Source: Pontibacter ummariensis
GTDB lineage: Bacteria; Bacteroidota; Bacteroidia; Cytophagales; Hymenobacteraceae
Direction of reading: 5' to 3'
Length of the DNA: 64,000 bases
Assembly (NCBI RefSeq): GCF_900188175.1
Contig: NZ_FZOQ01000006.1
Location: forward strand, 1-64,000
Below are positions 27,898-35,618 of this stretch, piece by piece; position 1 is the first letter of the stretch; every line of letters begins with the position of its first letter. The notes below the pieces were generated by a model, which saw nothing but the letters and a program-made list of their open reading frames with translations, made no database searches and was not told the origin of the DNA. The position numbers and the translations under genes were made by a program.

Positions 27898-28136
27898 ATG
27901 AGTTATTGGCTTGTGATCAGGGTGCTGTTTTGATACCTGGCCTTGCTGTTAGGGCTGGTTTCCTGGGCGGAGCGCCGCTCAGCAGCAAGGAGGAGCTTTG
28001 TACGCAACCCTTATGCCTATGCCCGCTGGCCCTCTGCAAAAAGATAATTAAGTCGCACCAGGGGCGACTGTGGGTAGCGAACGAGTCGGGCAAAGGGGCA
28101 AGGTTCTCTTTTACCCTGCCGCTAAAGCATAAAACG
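27898..28136 (+). pseudogene. Remnant of a symporter-histidine kinase fusion gene, internal deletion
   Basis: Two ends of a large sensor are joined with almost everything missing. From ATG 27898, one frame reads a first membrane helix and polar loop (MSYWLVIRVLF, a TGA stop at 27931-27933, YLALLLGLVSWAERRSAA, then RRSFVRNPYAYA). This resembles the N-terminus of sodium-symporter/histidine-kinase fusions of the CbrA type. From ~28029 another frame reads the last part of a kinase ATPase domain (LALCKKIIKSHQGRLWVAN, then ESGKGARFSFTLPL), i.e. the G2 box to the C-terminus. Several hundred to a thousand codons are absent, including the other helices, the phospho-acceptor His and the N and G1 boxes. 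It cannot encode a working kinase. The response regulator follows at once. Confidence 0.8.
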
Positions 28137-28520
28137 ATGAGCAAGGAAAAAGAAAAACTGAAGGTGCTGGTGGTGGATGATGAGCCCAGCATCCTGATGC
28201 CGCTGGAGTTCCTGATGCGCAAGAACGGCTACCAGGTGTTTATAGCCCGCAATGGCGTGGAGGCAATGGAGAGTGTGAACAGGGAACTGCCGAAAGTGGT
28301 GGTGCTGGACATCATGATGCCCGAAATGGACGGCTATGAGGTGTGCCGCCACATTCGCGGGAAACCGGAAATGAGTGGCGCCAAGGTTATTTTCCTGAGT
28401 GCCAAGACCAAGGAGGCCGACATAAAGAAAGGCTATGCTGTAGGGGCCGACCTGTATATCTTAAAGCCTTTCTCCACGCGCTTCCTGATGGAGAAAATAA
28501 AAGACCTGACAGCATGTTGA
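28137..28520 (+). CDS. Single-domain response regulator (orphaned)
   Basis: 127 residues, receiver domain only. Acidic pocket at VVDDE near residue 13, phospho-acceptor Asp58 in VVLDIMMPEMDG, Thr/Ser switch in LSAKT near 85, and Lys in LKPFS near 107. All key residues are intact. Upstream its frame stays open into the kinase remnant, so I place the start at ATG 28137 (MSKEKEKLKVLVVDDE). No output domain is attached, so it would act through protein contact. Its likely cognate kinase, immediately upstream, is destroyed, making this an orphan regulator that may receive phosphate from another kinase. Confidence 0.88.
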   Translation: MSKEKEKLKVLVVDDEPSILMPLEFLMRKNGYQVFIARNGVEAMESVNRELPKVVVLDIMMPEMDGYEVCRHIRGKPEMSGAKVIFLSAKTKEADIKKGYAVGADLYILKPFSTRFLMEKIKDLTAC

Positions 28521-28543
28521 CGGAAGGCAAAAAAGTTAAAACT

Positions 28544-29617
28544 ATGGAGACTTTGACCGAAACACCAAGCACCTACGCGCAGAGTAGCACGGACCCGGAG
28601 GCATGCTGGGAGAGCAGGCCGGACGACTGGCATGGTACGAAAAACCACAGCAGGCATTCGCTCGACCGATGAACAAGGCTTTTACCGCTGGTTTAAAGGG
28701 GGCAAGTCCGTACGTGTGCCTGATGCCGGCACTTTCTGGCGTATCCTTCAGCAGCACGGGGTAAAGGTGCTGTTCACGGCTCCAACGACTTTTCGTGCCA
28801 TTAAAAAAGAGGATCCGGACGGGGTATTCAAGAAAAAGTATGACACGGCATCACTTAAATTCTTATTTTTAGCTGGAGAGCGCTGCGACGTGGTTACGTA
28901 TTACTGGGCCAGGAACTTGCTTCAGGTGCCCGTGGTAGACCACTGGTAGCAAACAGAGTCAGGCCGGCCAATGGTGGCCAACTTGGTGGGGCTGGAGGAA
29001 ATGCCTGCCAAGCCGGGCGCTGCAGGTAAACCCGTTTGCGGCTATAATGTGCAGGTCCTGCGAGAGGAGGAGAATCTGCTTATCCTAAATCAGGAAGGTG
29101 TGGTAGCCGTAAAGCTGCCGCTGCCCCCCGGCGGCCAATACGCTGGCAGGAGGATGGCCGCTTCCGTGATTTTTGTCTGAAGCGCTTCCCTGGCTACTAC
29201 ATGACCCGCGACGGCGGGTTATATCGAAGAGGAGGGCTATGTGTATACCATGGGCTGCACCGGCTGCCTACCGGGGAGATGGAGGAGGTGGTCTCCTCCC
29301 ATCTGGCAGAGGCAGAGTGTGCTGTGGTTGGCATTGCCGTCGAGTTGTGCAGACAGCGTCCTGTGGGTTTGGTCGTACTGAAAGACGGGCAGACCGTAGG
29401 AGAGGGGCAACTGGAGCAGGTGCTGGTAGCGCTGATTCGTGAAAAGATCGGGGTTGTGGCCTGCTTTCACAGTGTTTTTGATGGTAAACAGGCTCCCGAA
29501 GACACACTCTGGCAGATCCTGCGTAAAATTATCCGCCATATGGCGGACGGTGTGCATTATGCCGTGCCCTCTACCGTCGACGATCCGGCCATACTGACAG
29601 AAATACGAGACCTTTAA
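28544..29617 (+). pseudogene. Degenerate propionyl-CoA synthetase-like (PrpE/ACSS3-type) gene
   Basis: Translation in three frames gives ordered pieces of an acyl-CoA synthetase: STDPEACW near 28590, LAWYEKPQQAFAR near 28630, FYRWFKGGK near 28690, then a jump to PDAGTFWRILQQHG, LFTAPTTFRAIKKEDP and FLFLAGER. A TGG-to-TAG change gives a stop at 28947-28949 inside the conserved HWWQTE motif. Later frameshifts break KLPLPPG, the FPGYYMTRDGG region and the MGRTDDVINVAGHR segment, which is deleted. The ATP-binding TSGTTG loop is gone in a deletion of ~200 codons, and the C-terminal PKTRSGKILR motif has decayed. It is nonfunctional. Intact acs follows 68 bases downstream; the two are distant paralogues, not a duplicate pair. 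Confidence 0.88.
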
Positions 29618-29685
29618 AGAAAAGAAACATAGGCAGCGCCTTTCCACCCTATAAATTAAATTCAAACCAAGAACTAAGTTTAGCC

Positions 29686-31584
29686 ATGACGAACTATCAG
29701 CTTAAAACCTATGAAGAATACCAGGAAGCCTATAAGCGCAGCACCGAGGACCCGGAGGGGTTCTGGGCTGACATAGCCGATACCTTTACCTGGCGCAGGA
29801 AGTGGGATAAGGTCTTGGACTGGAACTTTGAGGAGCCGAACGTGAAGTGGTTTCTGGGAGGCAAGCTGAACATTACGGAAAACTGCCTGGACCGCCACCT
29901 GAAAACCCGGGGCAATAAGCTTGCCCTGATCTGGGAGCCCAACGACCCGAAAGAGCGTTTTATCCGCTACACTTACCGCGAGTTGCACGAGAAAGTGTGC
30001 CAGTTCGCCAACGTCCTGAAAAAGAATGGGGCGAAGAAGGGGGACCGCATCTGTATTTACATGCCGATGATCCCCGAGCTGACCATCGCGGTGCTGGCCT
30101 GTGCCCGCATTGGGGCCATTCACTCGGTGGTGTTTGCCGGTTTCTCTGCCTCGGCCATGGCCGACCGCATTAACGATGCCCAGTGCAGCATGGTCTTAAC
30201 CTCGGACGGGCTGAACCGTGGTGCCAAGCAGATACCTGTCAAGCGCGTGGTAGACGAGGCTTTAGAGGACTGTGCGTCTGTGAAGAAAGTGATTGTGGTA
30301 GAGCGCCTGGGATGGGCCGTGAACATGGTGGAAGGCCGTGATGTGTGGTACCACGACGAAGTGGAGGATGTGAGCAAAGACTGCCCGGCTGAGGAAATGG
30401 ATGCCGAAGACATGCTGTTCATCCTGTATACCTCTGGCTCTACCGGTAAGCCCAAGGGGGTGGTGCATACCTGCGGCGGCTACATGGTATATGCGCAGTA
30501 CAGCTTCTGCAACGTGTTTCAGTACCAGGAAAGTGATGTGTACTGGTGTACGGCAGACGTGGGCTGGATCACAGGCCATACCTACCTGGTGTACGGCCCG
30601 CTTTTGGCCGGTGCTACTACCCTGATGTTTGAGGGGGTACCTACCTACCCGGACAACGGGCGATTCTGGCAGGTGGTGGATAAGTTCGGCGTTACGATAT
30701 TTTATACCGCGCCAACGGCTATCCGTGCCCTGATGGGAGGCGATATCGAGGATGTGTTGTCCTACAGCCTGGACTCCCTCCGGGTGTTAGGGTCAGTGGG
30801 CGAACCGATCAACGAAGAGGCCTGGCACTGGTACCATATCCACGTGGGCAAGGAGGACTGCCCGGTAGTGGATACCTGGTGGCAAACAGAAACGGGCGGT
30901 ATTATGATCTCCACTCTCGCAGACGTAACGCCTATGAAGCCCAGCCACGCGGGCCTGCCACTGCCAGGGATACAGCCGATCCTGGTAGACAGCGATGGAA
31001 ACGAGATCACCGAAAACGGGGTGGAAGGCTACCTATGCATGAAGTTCCCGTGGCCAAGCATTATCCGCACCACGTATGGCGACCATGAGCGCGCACGCCT
31101 GAGCTATTTCTCCACCTACAAGGGGCTGTACTTTACGGGAGATGGCGCCAAGCGTGACGAGAACGGCTTGTACCGCATTATTGGCCGTGTAGATGACGTG
31201 ATCAACGTTTCCGGGCACCGTTTTGGAACAGCCGAGATAGAGGAGGCCATCAACCACAACGAGCACGTGGTGGAGTCGGCCGTGGTGGGTTATCCGCACG
31301 ATGTGAAGGGGCAGGGTATCTATGCCTTTGTGATTCTGAAAGGCAAGCCGGAGAATGAGGACTGGCTGCGGGCCGAGATCATCGAAACGGTGGTAGAGAA
31401 GATCGGTAAGATCGCGAAGCCGGACAAGATACAGATCGTGAGCGGGCTGCCGAAGACACGTTCTGGTAAAATTATGCGTCGCATCCTGCGCAAAGTAGCC
31501 GAAGGAGATACCTCTAACCTGGGAGACACCTCTACGCTACTCGATCCGGCTGTGGTGGATGAGATCAAAGAAGGAGCCATATAA
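29686..31584 (+). CDS. acs: Acetyl-CoA synthetase (AMP-forming)
   Basis: 632 residues, close to the usual ~650. Landmarks: the ATP loop YTSGSTGKPKG (TSGSTG from residue 249), WCTADVGWITGHTY near 285, TWWQTETGG near 398, a GRVDDVINVSGHR hinge near 501, and the acetylation-site Lys595 in PKTRSGKIMRR. It makes acetyl-CoA from acetate, ATP and CoA in the cytoplasm, and Lys595 is the position typically silenced by acetylation. With the upstream symporter it forms an acetate scavenging route. A terminator follows 20 bases later. Confidence 0.97.
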   Translation: MTNYQLKTYEEYQEAYKRSTEDPEGFWADIADTFTWRRKWDKVLDWNFEEPNVKWFLGGKLNITENCLDRHLKTRGNKLALIWEPNDPKERFIRYTYRELHEKVCQFANVLKKNGAKKGDRICIYMPMIPELTIAVLACARIGAIHSVVFAGFSASAMADRINDAQCSMVLTSDGLNRGAKQIPVKRVVDEALEDCASVKKVIVVERLGWAVNMVEGRDVWYHDEVEDVSKDCPAEEMDAEDMLFILYTSGSTGKPKGVVHTCGGYMVYAQYSFCNVFQYQESDVYWCTADVGWITGHTYLVYGPLLAGATTLMFEGVPTYPDNGRFWQVVDKFGVTIFYTAPTAIRALMGGDIEDVLSYSLDSLRVLGSVGEPINEEAWHWYHIHVGKEDCPVVDTWWQTETGGIMISTLADVTPMKPSHAGLPLPGIQPILVDSDGNEITENGVEGYLCMKFPWPSIIRTTYGDHERARLSYFSTYKGLYFTGDGAKRDENGLYRIIGRVDDVINVSGHRFGTAEIEEAINHNEHVVESAVVGYPHDVKGQGIYAFVILKGKPENEDWLRAEIIETVVEKIGKIAKPDKIQIVSGLPKTRSGKIMRRILRKVAEGDTSNLGDTSTLLDPAVVDEIKEGAI

Positions 31585-31604
31585 GTGGCTGGCTTTTGTG
31601 AAAG

Positions 31605-31634
31605 AAGGTCCTGTGGTTCTCGCTGCAGGACCTT
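31605..31634 (+). terminator. Intrinsic terminator after acs
   Basis: 9-bp arms (31605-31613 with 31626-31634) with a 12-base loop, followed by four more T residues. Confidence 0.75.
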
Positions 31635-31740
31635 TTTTGTAGCGGTGGCATCTATGTGAACAGGCAAACGCCTTACGTCTCGTCCCGCTTGCGCCGCACC
31701 CTCAAAACCACTACCTTAAACAAGGATAAAACCTGTTGAA

Positions 31741-33666
31741 ATGTCACCTGCCAATGCTACACAAGAGCGCGTACTGGGGTTCCTGAAGCAATACCCACCA
31801 TTTAACCTGATACCCGAGGAGGAGTTGCGCCAGTTGGCGGAACAGGTAAGAGTACAGGTCCTGGAGCCGGAGCAGGTGCTCTTCCGGCAGGGAGACACAC
31901 CACACAGCCAGTTTTATGTCGTCCGGCAGGGATCGGTGCGCTTAGAGCAGGGGCCGGAGCATGCGCAGCGTTTAGTGGATATTTGCGATGAAGGCGACGT
32001 GTTCGGTGCACGGGCCCTTATCGCCAAAAAAGATTACTCTTCCACTGCTACGGCCGCTGAAGAAACCCTCGTGTATGGAGTCCCGGTCGCCCTGTTCGAT
32101 CCCATACTGCATCAAAGCCCGGAAGTGGCCTTGTACTTTGCCGCCGGGTTCGCGGCCGGGGCACCCCGGCAGCAGGGTAGCATGCAGGAAACCAAAGAGG
32201 CGCGTCGTTTACATCACCACAGCACGCAGCCCCTGCATTTAGAGGATATCCTGCCACTGCCTACGCATCATAACCAAGTGACTTGTGCTGCCCATACCTC
32301 CATTCGGCTGGCTGCACAGATCATGAGCGACAAAAACTCCAGCTTTATGCTGGTGGTGGATGAGCAGGAGCACCCTGTCGGTATATTGACGGACTCAGAC
32401 CTGCGCAAGCGCGTCGTGGCGGGGCACCTGAGTGTAGATGACGCTGTAACGGAAGTGATGTCTGCACCGGTAGTCACCATAGCGCCTAATCCCCGACTGG
32501 CAGAGGCTCTTCTGCTGATGATGCGCCACCGTGTCAAGCACCTTTGTGTGACCACCGACGGCTCGGGTAAGACGCCGGTAGAAGGGGTGCTGACTGAGCA
32601 TCACCTCTTGCTGGCCCAGGGGAACAACCCGGCTGTAATAGTGCAGGAAATCCGACAAACGCCAAACGTAGAGAACTTACCTTCCATTCGTAACCGGGCC
32701 GAGGAACTTCTGCAGAAATACCTGGAGCAGGACGTAAGCATTGCTTTTGTGGCCAACGTTATGACCGAGATAAACGATGCCTTGGTGGTACGGGCGTTGC
32801 AGCATGCCGAAAAGGTGCTGGGTGAGCCTCCGCTGCGCTATTGCTGGCTCTCCATCGGGAGCGAAGGCCGCGAAGAGCAGTTGCTGCGCACCGACCAGGA
32901 TAATGCGCTGGTGTTTGAGGATACCCATACAGGCAAGGAGCAGGAGGCACAGGCATATTTTGTAGAGCTGGCCAGGCTGGTGAATGAGGTGTTGGCGAAG
33001 TGTGGCTTTGAGAAGTGCCCGGCCAACATGATGGCAGGCAACCCCAGGTGGTGCCAGCCCCTGCAGGTCTGGAAGGGGTACTTTCATGACTGGATCCTCG
33101 AGCCCACGGAGGAGGCCCTGCTGAATGCCAGCATCTTTTTCGACTATCGGCCAGTGTATGGTGAGTTCAGTCTGGCCGAACAGCTGACGGCGTATATTTA
33201 CCGGTACATACAGCAGGAGCACATCTTTCTGCCTTACCTGGCCAAGCACGCGTTGCAAAGCCCGCCACCCCTCAGCTTCTTTCGCAACTTTGTTGTGGAA
33301 CGCGGCGGGGAGCACAAAGACCGGTTCGACATAAAGCTCCGTGCCATGGCCCCACTCGTGGACGCTGCCCGGGTGCTAGCGCTGGAAAACCGCATGACTG
33401 GGGAAAACAATACCTTTAAGCGCTTTGCAAAGCTGGCAACCTTAGAGCCGCAGAATGCAAGCCTTTACAAAGAGGCCGCCCTGGCCTACGAGATCATGAT
33501 GCGGCACCGTGCCCTGAGCGGCCTGCAAAACCACGACTCCGGGCGCTACATCAACCCTGCGCAACTCAGCAAGCTGGAACGGCAGACGCTCCGGAATACC
33601 TTCAGGCCAATCAGCGACGTGCAGGAACTGCTGCAGGTGCGCTTTCAACTGAACTACCTGGGCTGA
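31741..33666 (+). CDS. cNMP-binding/CBS/DUF294 nucleotidyltransferase signal protein
   Basis: 641 residues in four parts. A cyclic-nucleotide-binding fold covers ~20-135 (VLFRQGD, a YVVRQGSVRL strand, GDVFGA). A tandem CBS pair covers ~175-295 (GILTDSDLRKRVVAG, then PVEGVLTEHH). A DUF294 nucleotidyltransferase covers ~310-470, with GSEGREEQLLRTDQDNALVF near 378 supplying the GS and DxD-type metal residues seen in GlnD-like enzymes. A DUF294 C-terminal helical domain ends the protein. Such proteins often sit beside actP-acs genes and are presumed to sense adenosine nucleotides and modify a partner. The partner is unknown. Its own promoter is likely, since a terminator lies between it and acs. 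Confidence 0.87.
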   Translation: MSPANATQERVLGFLKQYPPFNLIPEEELRQLAEQVRVQVLEPEQVLFRQGDTPHSQFYVVRQGSVRLEQGPEHAQRLVDICDEGDVFGARALIAKKDYSSTATAAEETLVYGVPVALFDPILHQSPEVALYFAAGFAAGAPRQQGSMQETKEARRLHHHSTQPLHLEDILPLPTHHNQVTCAAHTSIRLAAQIMSDKNSSFMLVVDEQEHPVGILTDSDLRKRVVAGHLSVDDAVTEVMSAPVVTIAPNPRLAEALLLMMRHRVKHLCVTTDGSGKTPVEGVLTEHHLLLAQGNNPAVIVQEIRQTPNVENLPSIRNRAEELLQKYLEQDVSIAFVANVMTEINDALVVRALQHAEKVLGEPPLRYCWLSIGSEGREEQLLRTDQDNALVFEDTHTGKEQEAQAYFVELARLVNEVLAKCGFEKCPANMMAGNPRWCQPLQVWKGYFHDWILEPTEEALLNASIFFDYRPVYGEFSLAEQLTAYIYRYIQQEHIFLPYLAKHALQSPPPLSFFRNFVVERGGEHKDRFDIKLRAMAPLVDAARVLALENRMTGENNTFKRFAKLATLEPQNASLYKEAALAYEIMMRHRALSGLQNHDSGRYINPAQLSKLERQTLRNTFRPISDVQELLQVRFQLNYLG

Positions 33667-33856
33667 TGAGTTGGTGGAGATAACTTCTGCCAGCCAAGCC
33701 GCAGGCGAATTCCGGTGCTCCTGCTTTCTCATATACCTTTGAAGAGCGTATGAACAACAGGTTGCTTCTGCTCAGGCTGCTAACATAAGCCAGAAAAAGA
33801 GAGACAGAAACGGTAAGGCAGTTGCCCTCGTAATCCGGGAGGTGCAAGCTTAAAGC

Positions 33857-33883
33857 TTTGCGTGCACTAAAACCCTATCTTTG
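33857..33883 (+). promoter_or_regulatory. Candidate promoter for the NUDIX gene
   Basis: TTTG at 33857-33860 and a perfect TATCTTTG (TAnnTTTG) at 33876-33883. The 15-base spacer is short for the class. The start codon is 20 bases after the -7 box. Confidence 0.4.
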
Positions 33884-33903
33884 CAAAAGAACAAGAACAA
33901 GCT

Positions 33904-34461
33904 ATGCCAGACGAACAACATAACCCCTGGACCACCCTTTCCTCCAAAGACATTTATCAAAATCCCTGGATCAGGGTGCGCGAAGACCAGGTGCTGAACC
34001 CGAAAGGGGGAGAGGGCATCTACGGAGTCGTGAGCATGAGGAACAAGGCGATCGGTATCATCCCCATAGATGATGAAGGTTATACCTACCTGATCGGGCA
34101 GTACCGTTATCCCTTAAACGAGTACAGTTGGGAGATACCCATGGGCGGAGGGCCCATGGAGGATGATATCCTGGACTCCGCCAAGCGGGAGCTGAAGGAG
34201 GAAACAGGCTTTACCGCTGCTAAATGGACGAATATCTGCCGCTTGCACACCTCCAACTCCGTTACCGACGAGGAAGGCTTTGTTTTCCTGGCACAGGAAC
34301 TAACTTCCGGGGAAACAGCTTTTGAGGAAACAGAGGAGCTGCACATCAAACGGGTGCCCTTTGAGGAAGCCGTGCGCATGGCGATGAATAACGAAATAAC
34401 AGATGCGATCAGCGTGGCCGGTATCCTGAAGGCAGCCCTGCTACTTCGGCGAGAGGCTTAA
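33904..34461 (+). CDS. NUDIX hydrolase (ADP-ribose pyrophosphatase-like)
   Basis: 185 residues. The Nudix box is at ~81-103 and reads G(x5)D(x7)RELKEETGF, with Asp in place of the first Glu of the consensus; the metal-binding REL..EE core is intact. The preceding YTYLIGQYRYPLNEYSWEIPMG region, with a strand and GG(G)P turn, is typical of ADP-ribose pyrophosphatases, which cleave ADP-ribose to AMP and ribose 5-phosphate. Specificity is not proven from sequence. It is monocistronic or leads into plsC, 106 bases downstream. Confidence 0.88.
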   Translation: MPDEQHNPWTTLSSKDIYQNPWIRVREDQVLNPKGGEGIYGVVSMRNKAIGIIPIDDEGYTYLIGQYRYPLNEYSWEIPMGGGPMEDDILDSAKRELKEETGFTAAKWTNICRLHTSNSVTDEEGFVFLAQELTSGETAFEETEELHIKRVPFEEAVRMAMNNEITDAISVAGILKAALLLRREA

Positions 34462-34567
34462 CGAAATGGCCGGTATACCAGTATGGCTGGCCCAGCGTTA
34501 TAAGAGGAGCCGGATGTGCCAGCGCTTCGCTGTTGTACAATAATGTAGAATGCTTACATTTGGAAGT

Positions 34568-35374
34568 ATGAAAGCCATTAAATATTTATCACATCGAATT
34601 TACACAACCTGGTGCGTTACCTGGTTTGTGGTGCCGTTTGTGGTAACGTATCCCTTGCAGGCTTTTTTATCCAGAAAAGAGAAGTGGTACCGGCATGTGC
34701 ATAACATCAACAGGGCCTGGTCTACTGTCTTTTTACGGATGTTCCTCGCCCCGCTGATCGTGGAGTGGCGCATGAGGTTTGACCGAAAGCAGCTCTATGT
34801 TTTCACGCCTAACCACAGCTCTTACCTGGATATTCCGATGTTGCTGCATACCATTCCCGGATTTCTTAACTTTGTGGGCAAAAGCTCCTTGGCGAAAGTG
34901 CCGCTCTGGGGAGAGGTATACAGCAAGCTTTACATTCCCGTGGACCGCCGGAACCCGGTGAGCAGTGCCCGAAGCTACATCCGCTCAAAGAAAACGTTGG
35001 AGCAGGGGCGCAACCTGGTTATCTTTCCGGAAGGCACCATTCCCAAAACGGCGGGAGTGAAGATGCTCCCCTTTAAGGACGGGCCGTTTAAGATCGCCAT
35101 CGAAATGCAGGTGCCCGTTGTGCCGGTTACCATGCCGTATAACCAGCACTTCCTGCCCGACCTGGATGGGAAGCTGAAGGTGCGCTGGCATCCGCTCAAG
35201 ATCGTGGTGCACGAGCCGATCGATACAAAGGGCATGACCCTGGCAGACTTGCCGGAGCTAAAAGAGAGAGTATTTAATATTATACAAACAGAAATAACGA
35301 AACACAGTAAGACATATGTCAACGGATATCCAGACTATCAAGAAAATAGCGCATTTAGCGAGGCTAGAATTTAA
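34568..35374 (+). CDS. plsC: 1-acyl-sn-glycerol-3-phosphate acyltransferase
   Basis: 268 residues from the ATG at 34568; an in-frame ATG at 34550 adds six residues. Acyltransferase motif I is NHSSYLD with His83 and Asp88; motif III is FPEGTIPK near 155. A hydrophobic helix near 15-35 suggests membrane attachment. The enzyme makes phosphatidic acid from lysophosphatidic acid. Its last 59 bases overlap gatC in a different frame, so the final ~19 residues are constrained by, or borrowed from, gatC coding sequence. Confidence 0.93.
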   Translation: MKAIKYLSHRIYTTWCVTWFVVPFVVTYPLQAFLSRKEKWYRHVHNINRAWSTVFLRMFLAPLIVEWRMRFDRKQLYVFTPNHSSYLDIPMLLHTIPGFLNFVGKSSLAKVPLWGEVYSKLYIPVDRRNPVSSARSYIRSKKTLEQGRNLVIFPEGTIPKTAGVKMLPFKDGPFKIAIEMQVPVVPVTMPYNQHFLPDLDGKLKVRWHPLKIVVHEPIDTKGMTLADLPELKERVFNIIQTEITKHSKTYVNGYPDYQENSAFSEARI

Positions 35375-35603
35375 CGAGGAGAAAGCGCAGGAAATGCTGC
35401 AGGACCTGAACAAGATCCTGAACTGGATGGATCAGCTACGCGAGCTGGACACAGAGAACGTAGAGCCGCTGATCCATATGTCGGAGGAGGTGAATGTGCT
35501 GCGCGAGGATGTGGCTGTAAATACTGTATCGCATGAGGAGGCCCTGCTGAATGCGCCTAAAAAAGACTCGGACTATTTCCGTGTACCAAAAGTACTGGAG
35601 TAA
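35316..35603 (+). CDS. gatC: Asp-tRNA(Asn)/Glu-tRNA(Gln) amidotransferase subunit C
   Basis: 95 residues, the normal GatC length. It shows the typical start IKKIAHLARLEFNEEKAQ, a central helix LNKILNWMDQLRELDTENVEPL, and a C-terminal LREDVAVN...APKKDSDYFRVPKVLE segment that wraps around GatA. GatC stabilises the GatCAB complex that amidates mischarged tRNAs. gatA and gatB are not nearby. The gene begins inside plsC (59-base overlap) and ends 15 bases before the TPR membrane protein gene. Confidence 0.95.
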   Translation: MSTDIQTIKKIAHLARLEFNEEKAQEMLQDLNKILNWMDQLRELDTENVEPLIHMSEEVNVLREDVAVNTVSHEEALLNAPKKDSDYFRVPKVLE

Positions 35604-35618
35604 TCCGTAGACTACTTT

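Noticed and set aside
28343..28672. A 109-codon protein overlapping the response regulator
   Set aside because: The first part is out of frame with the intact receiver; the second part is the start of the decayed acyl-CoA synthetase.
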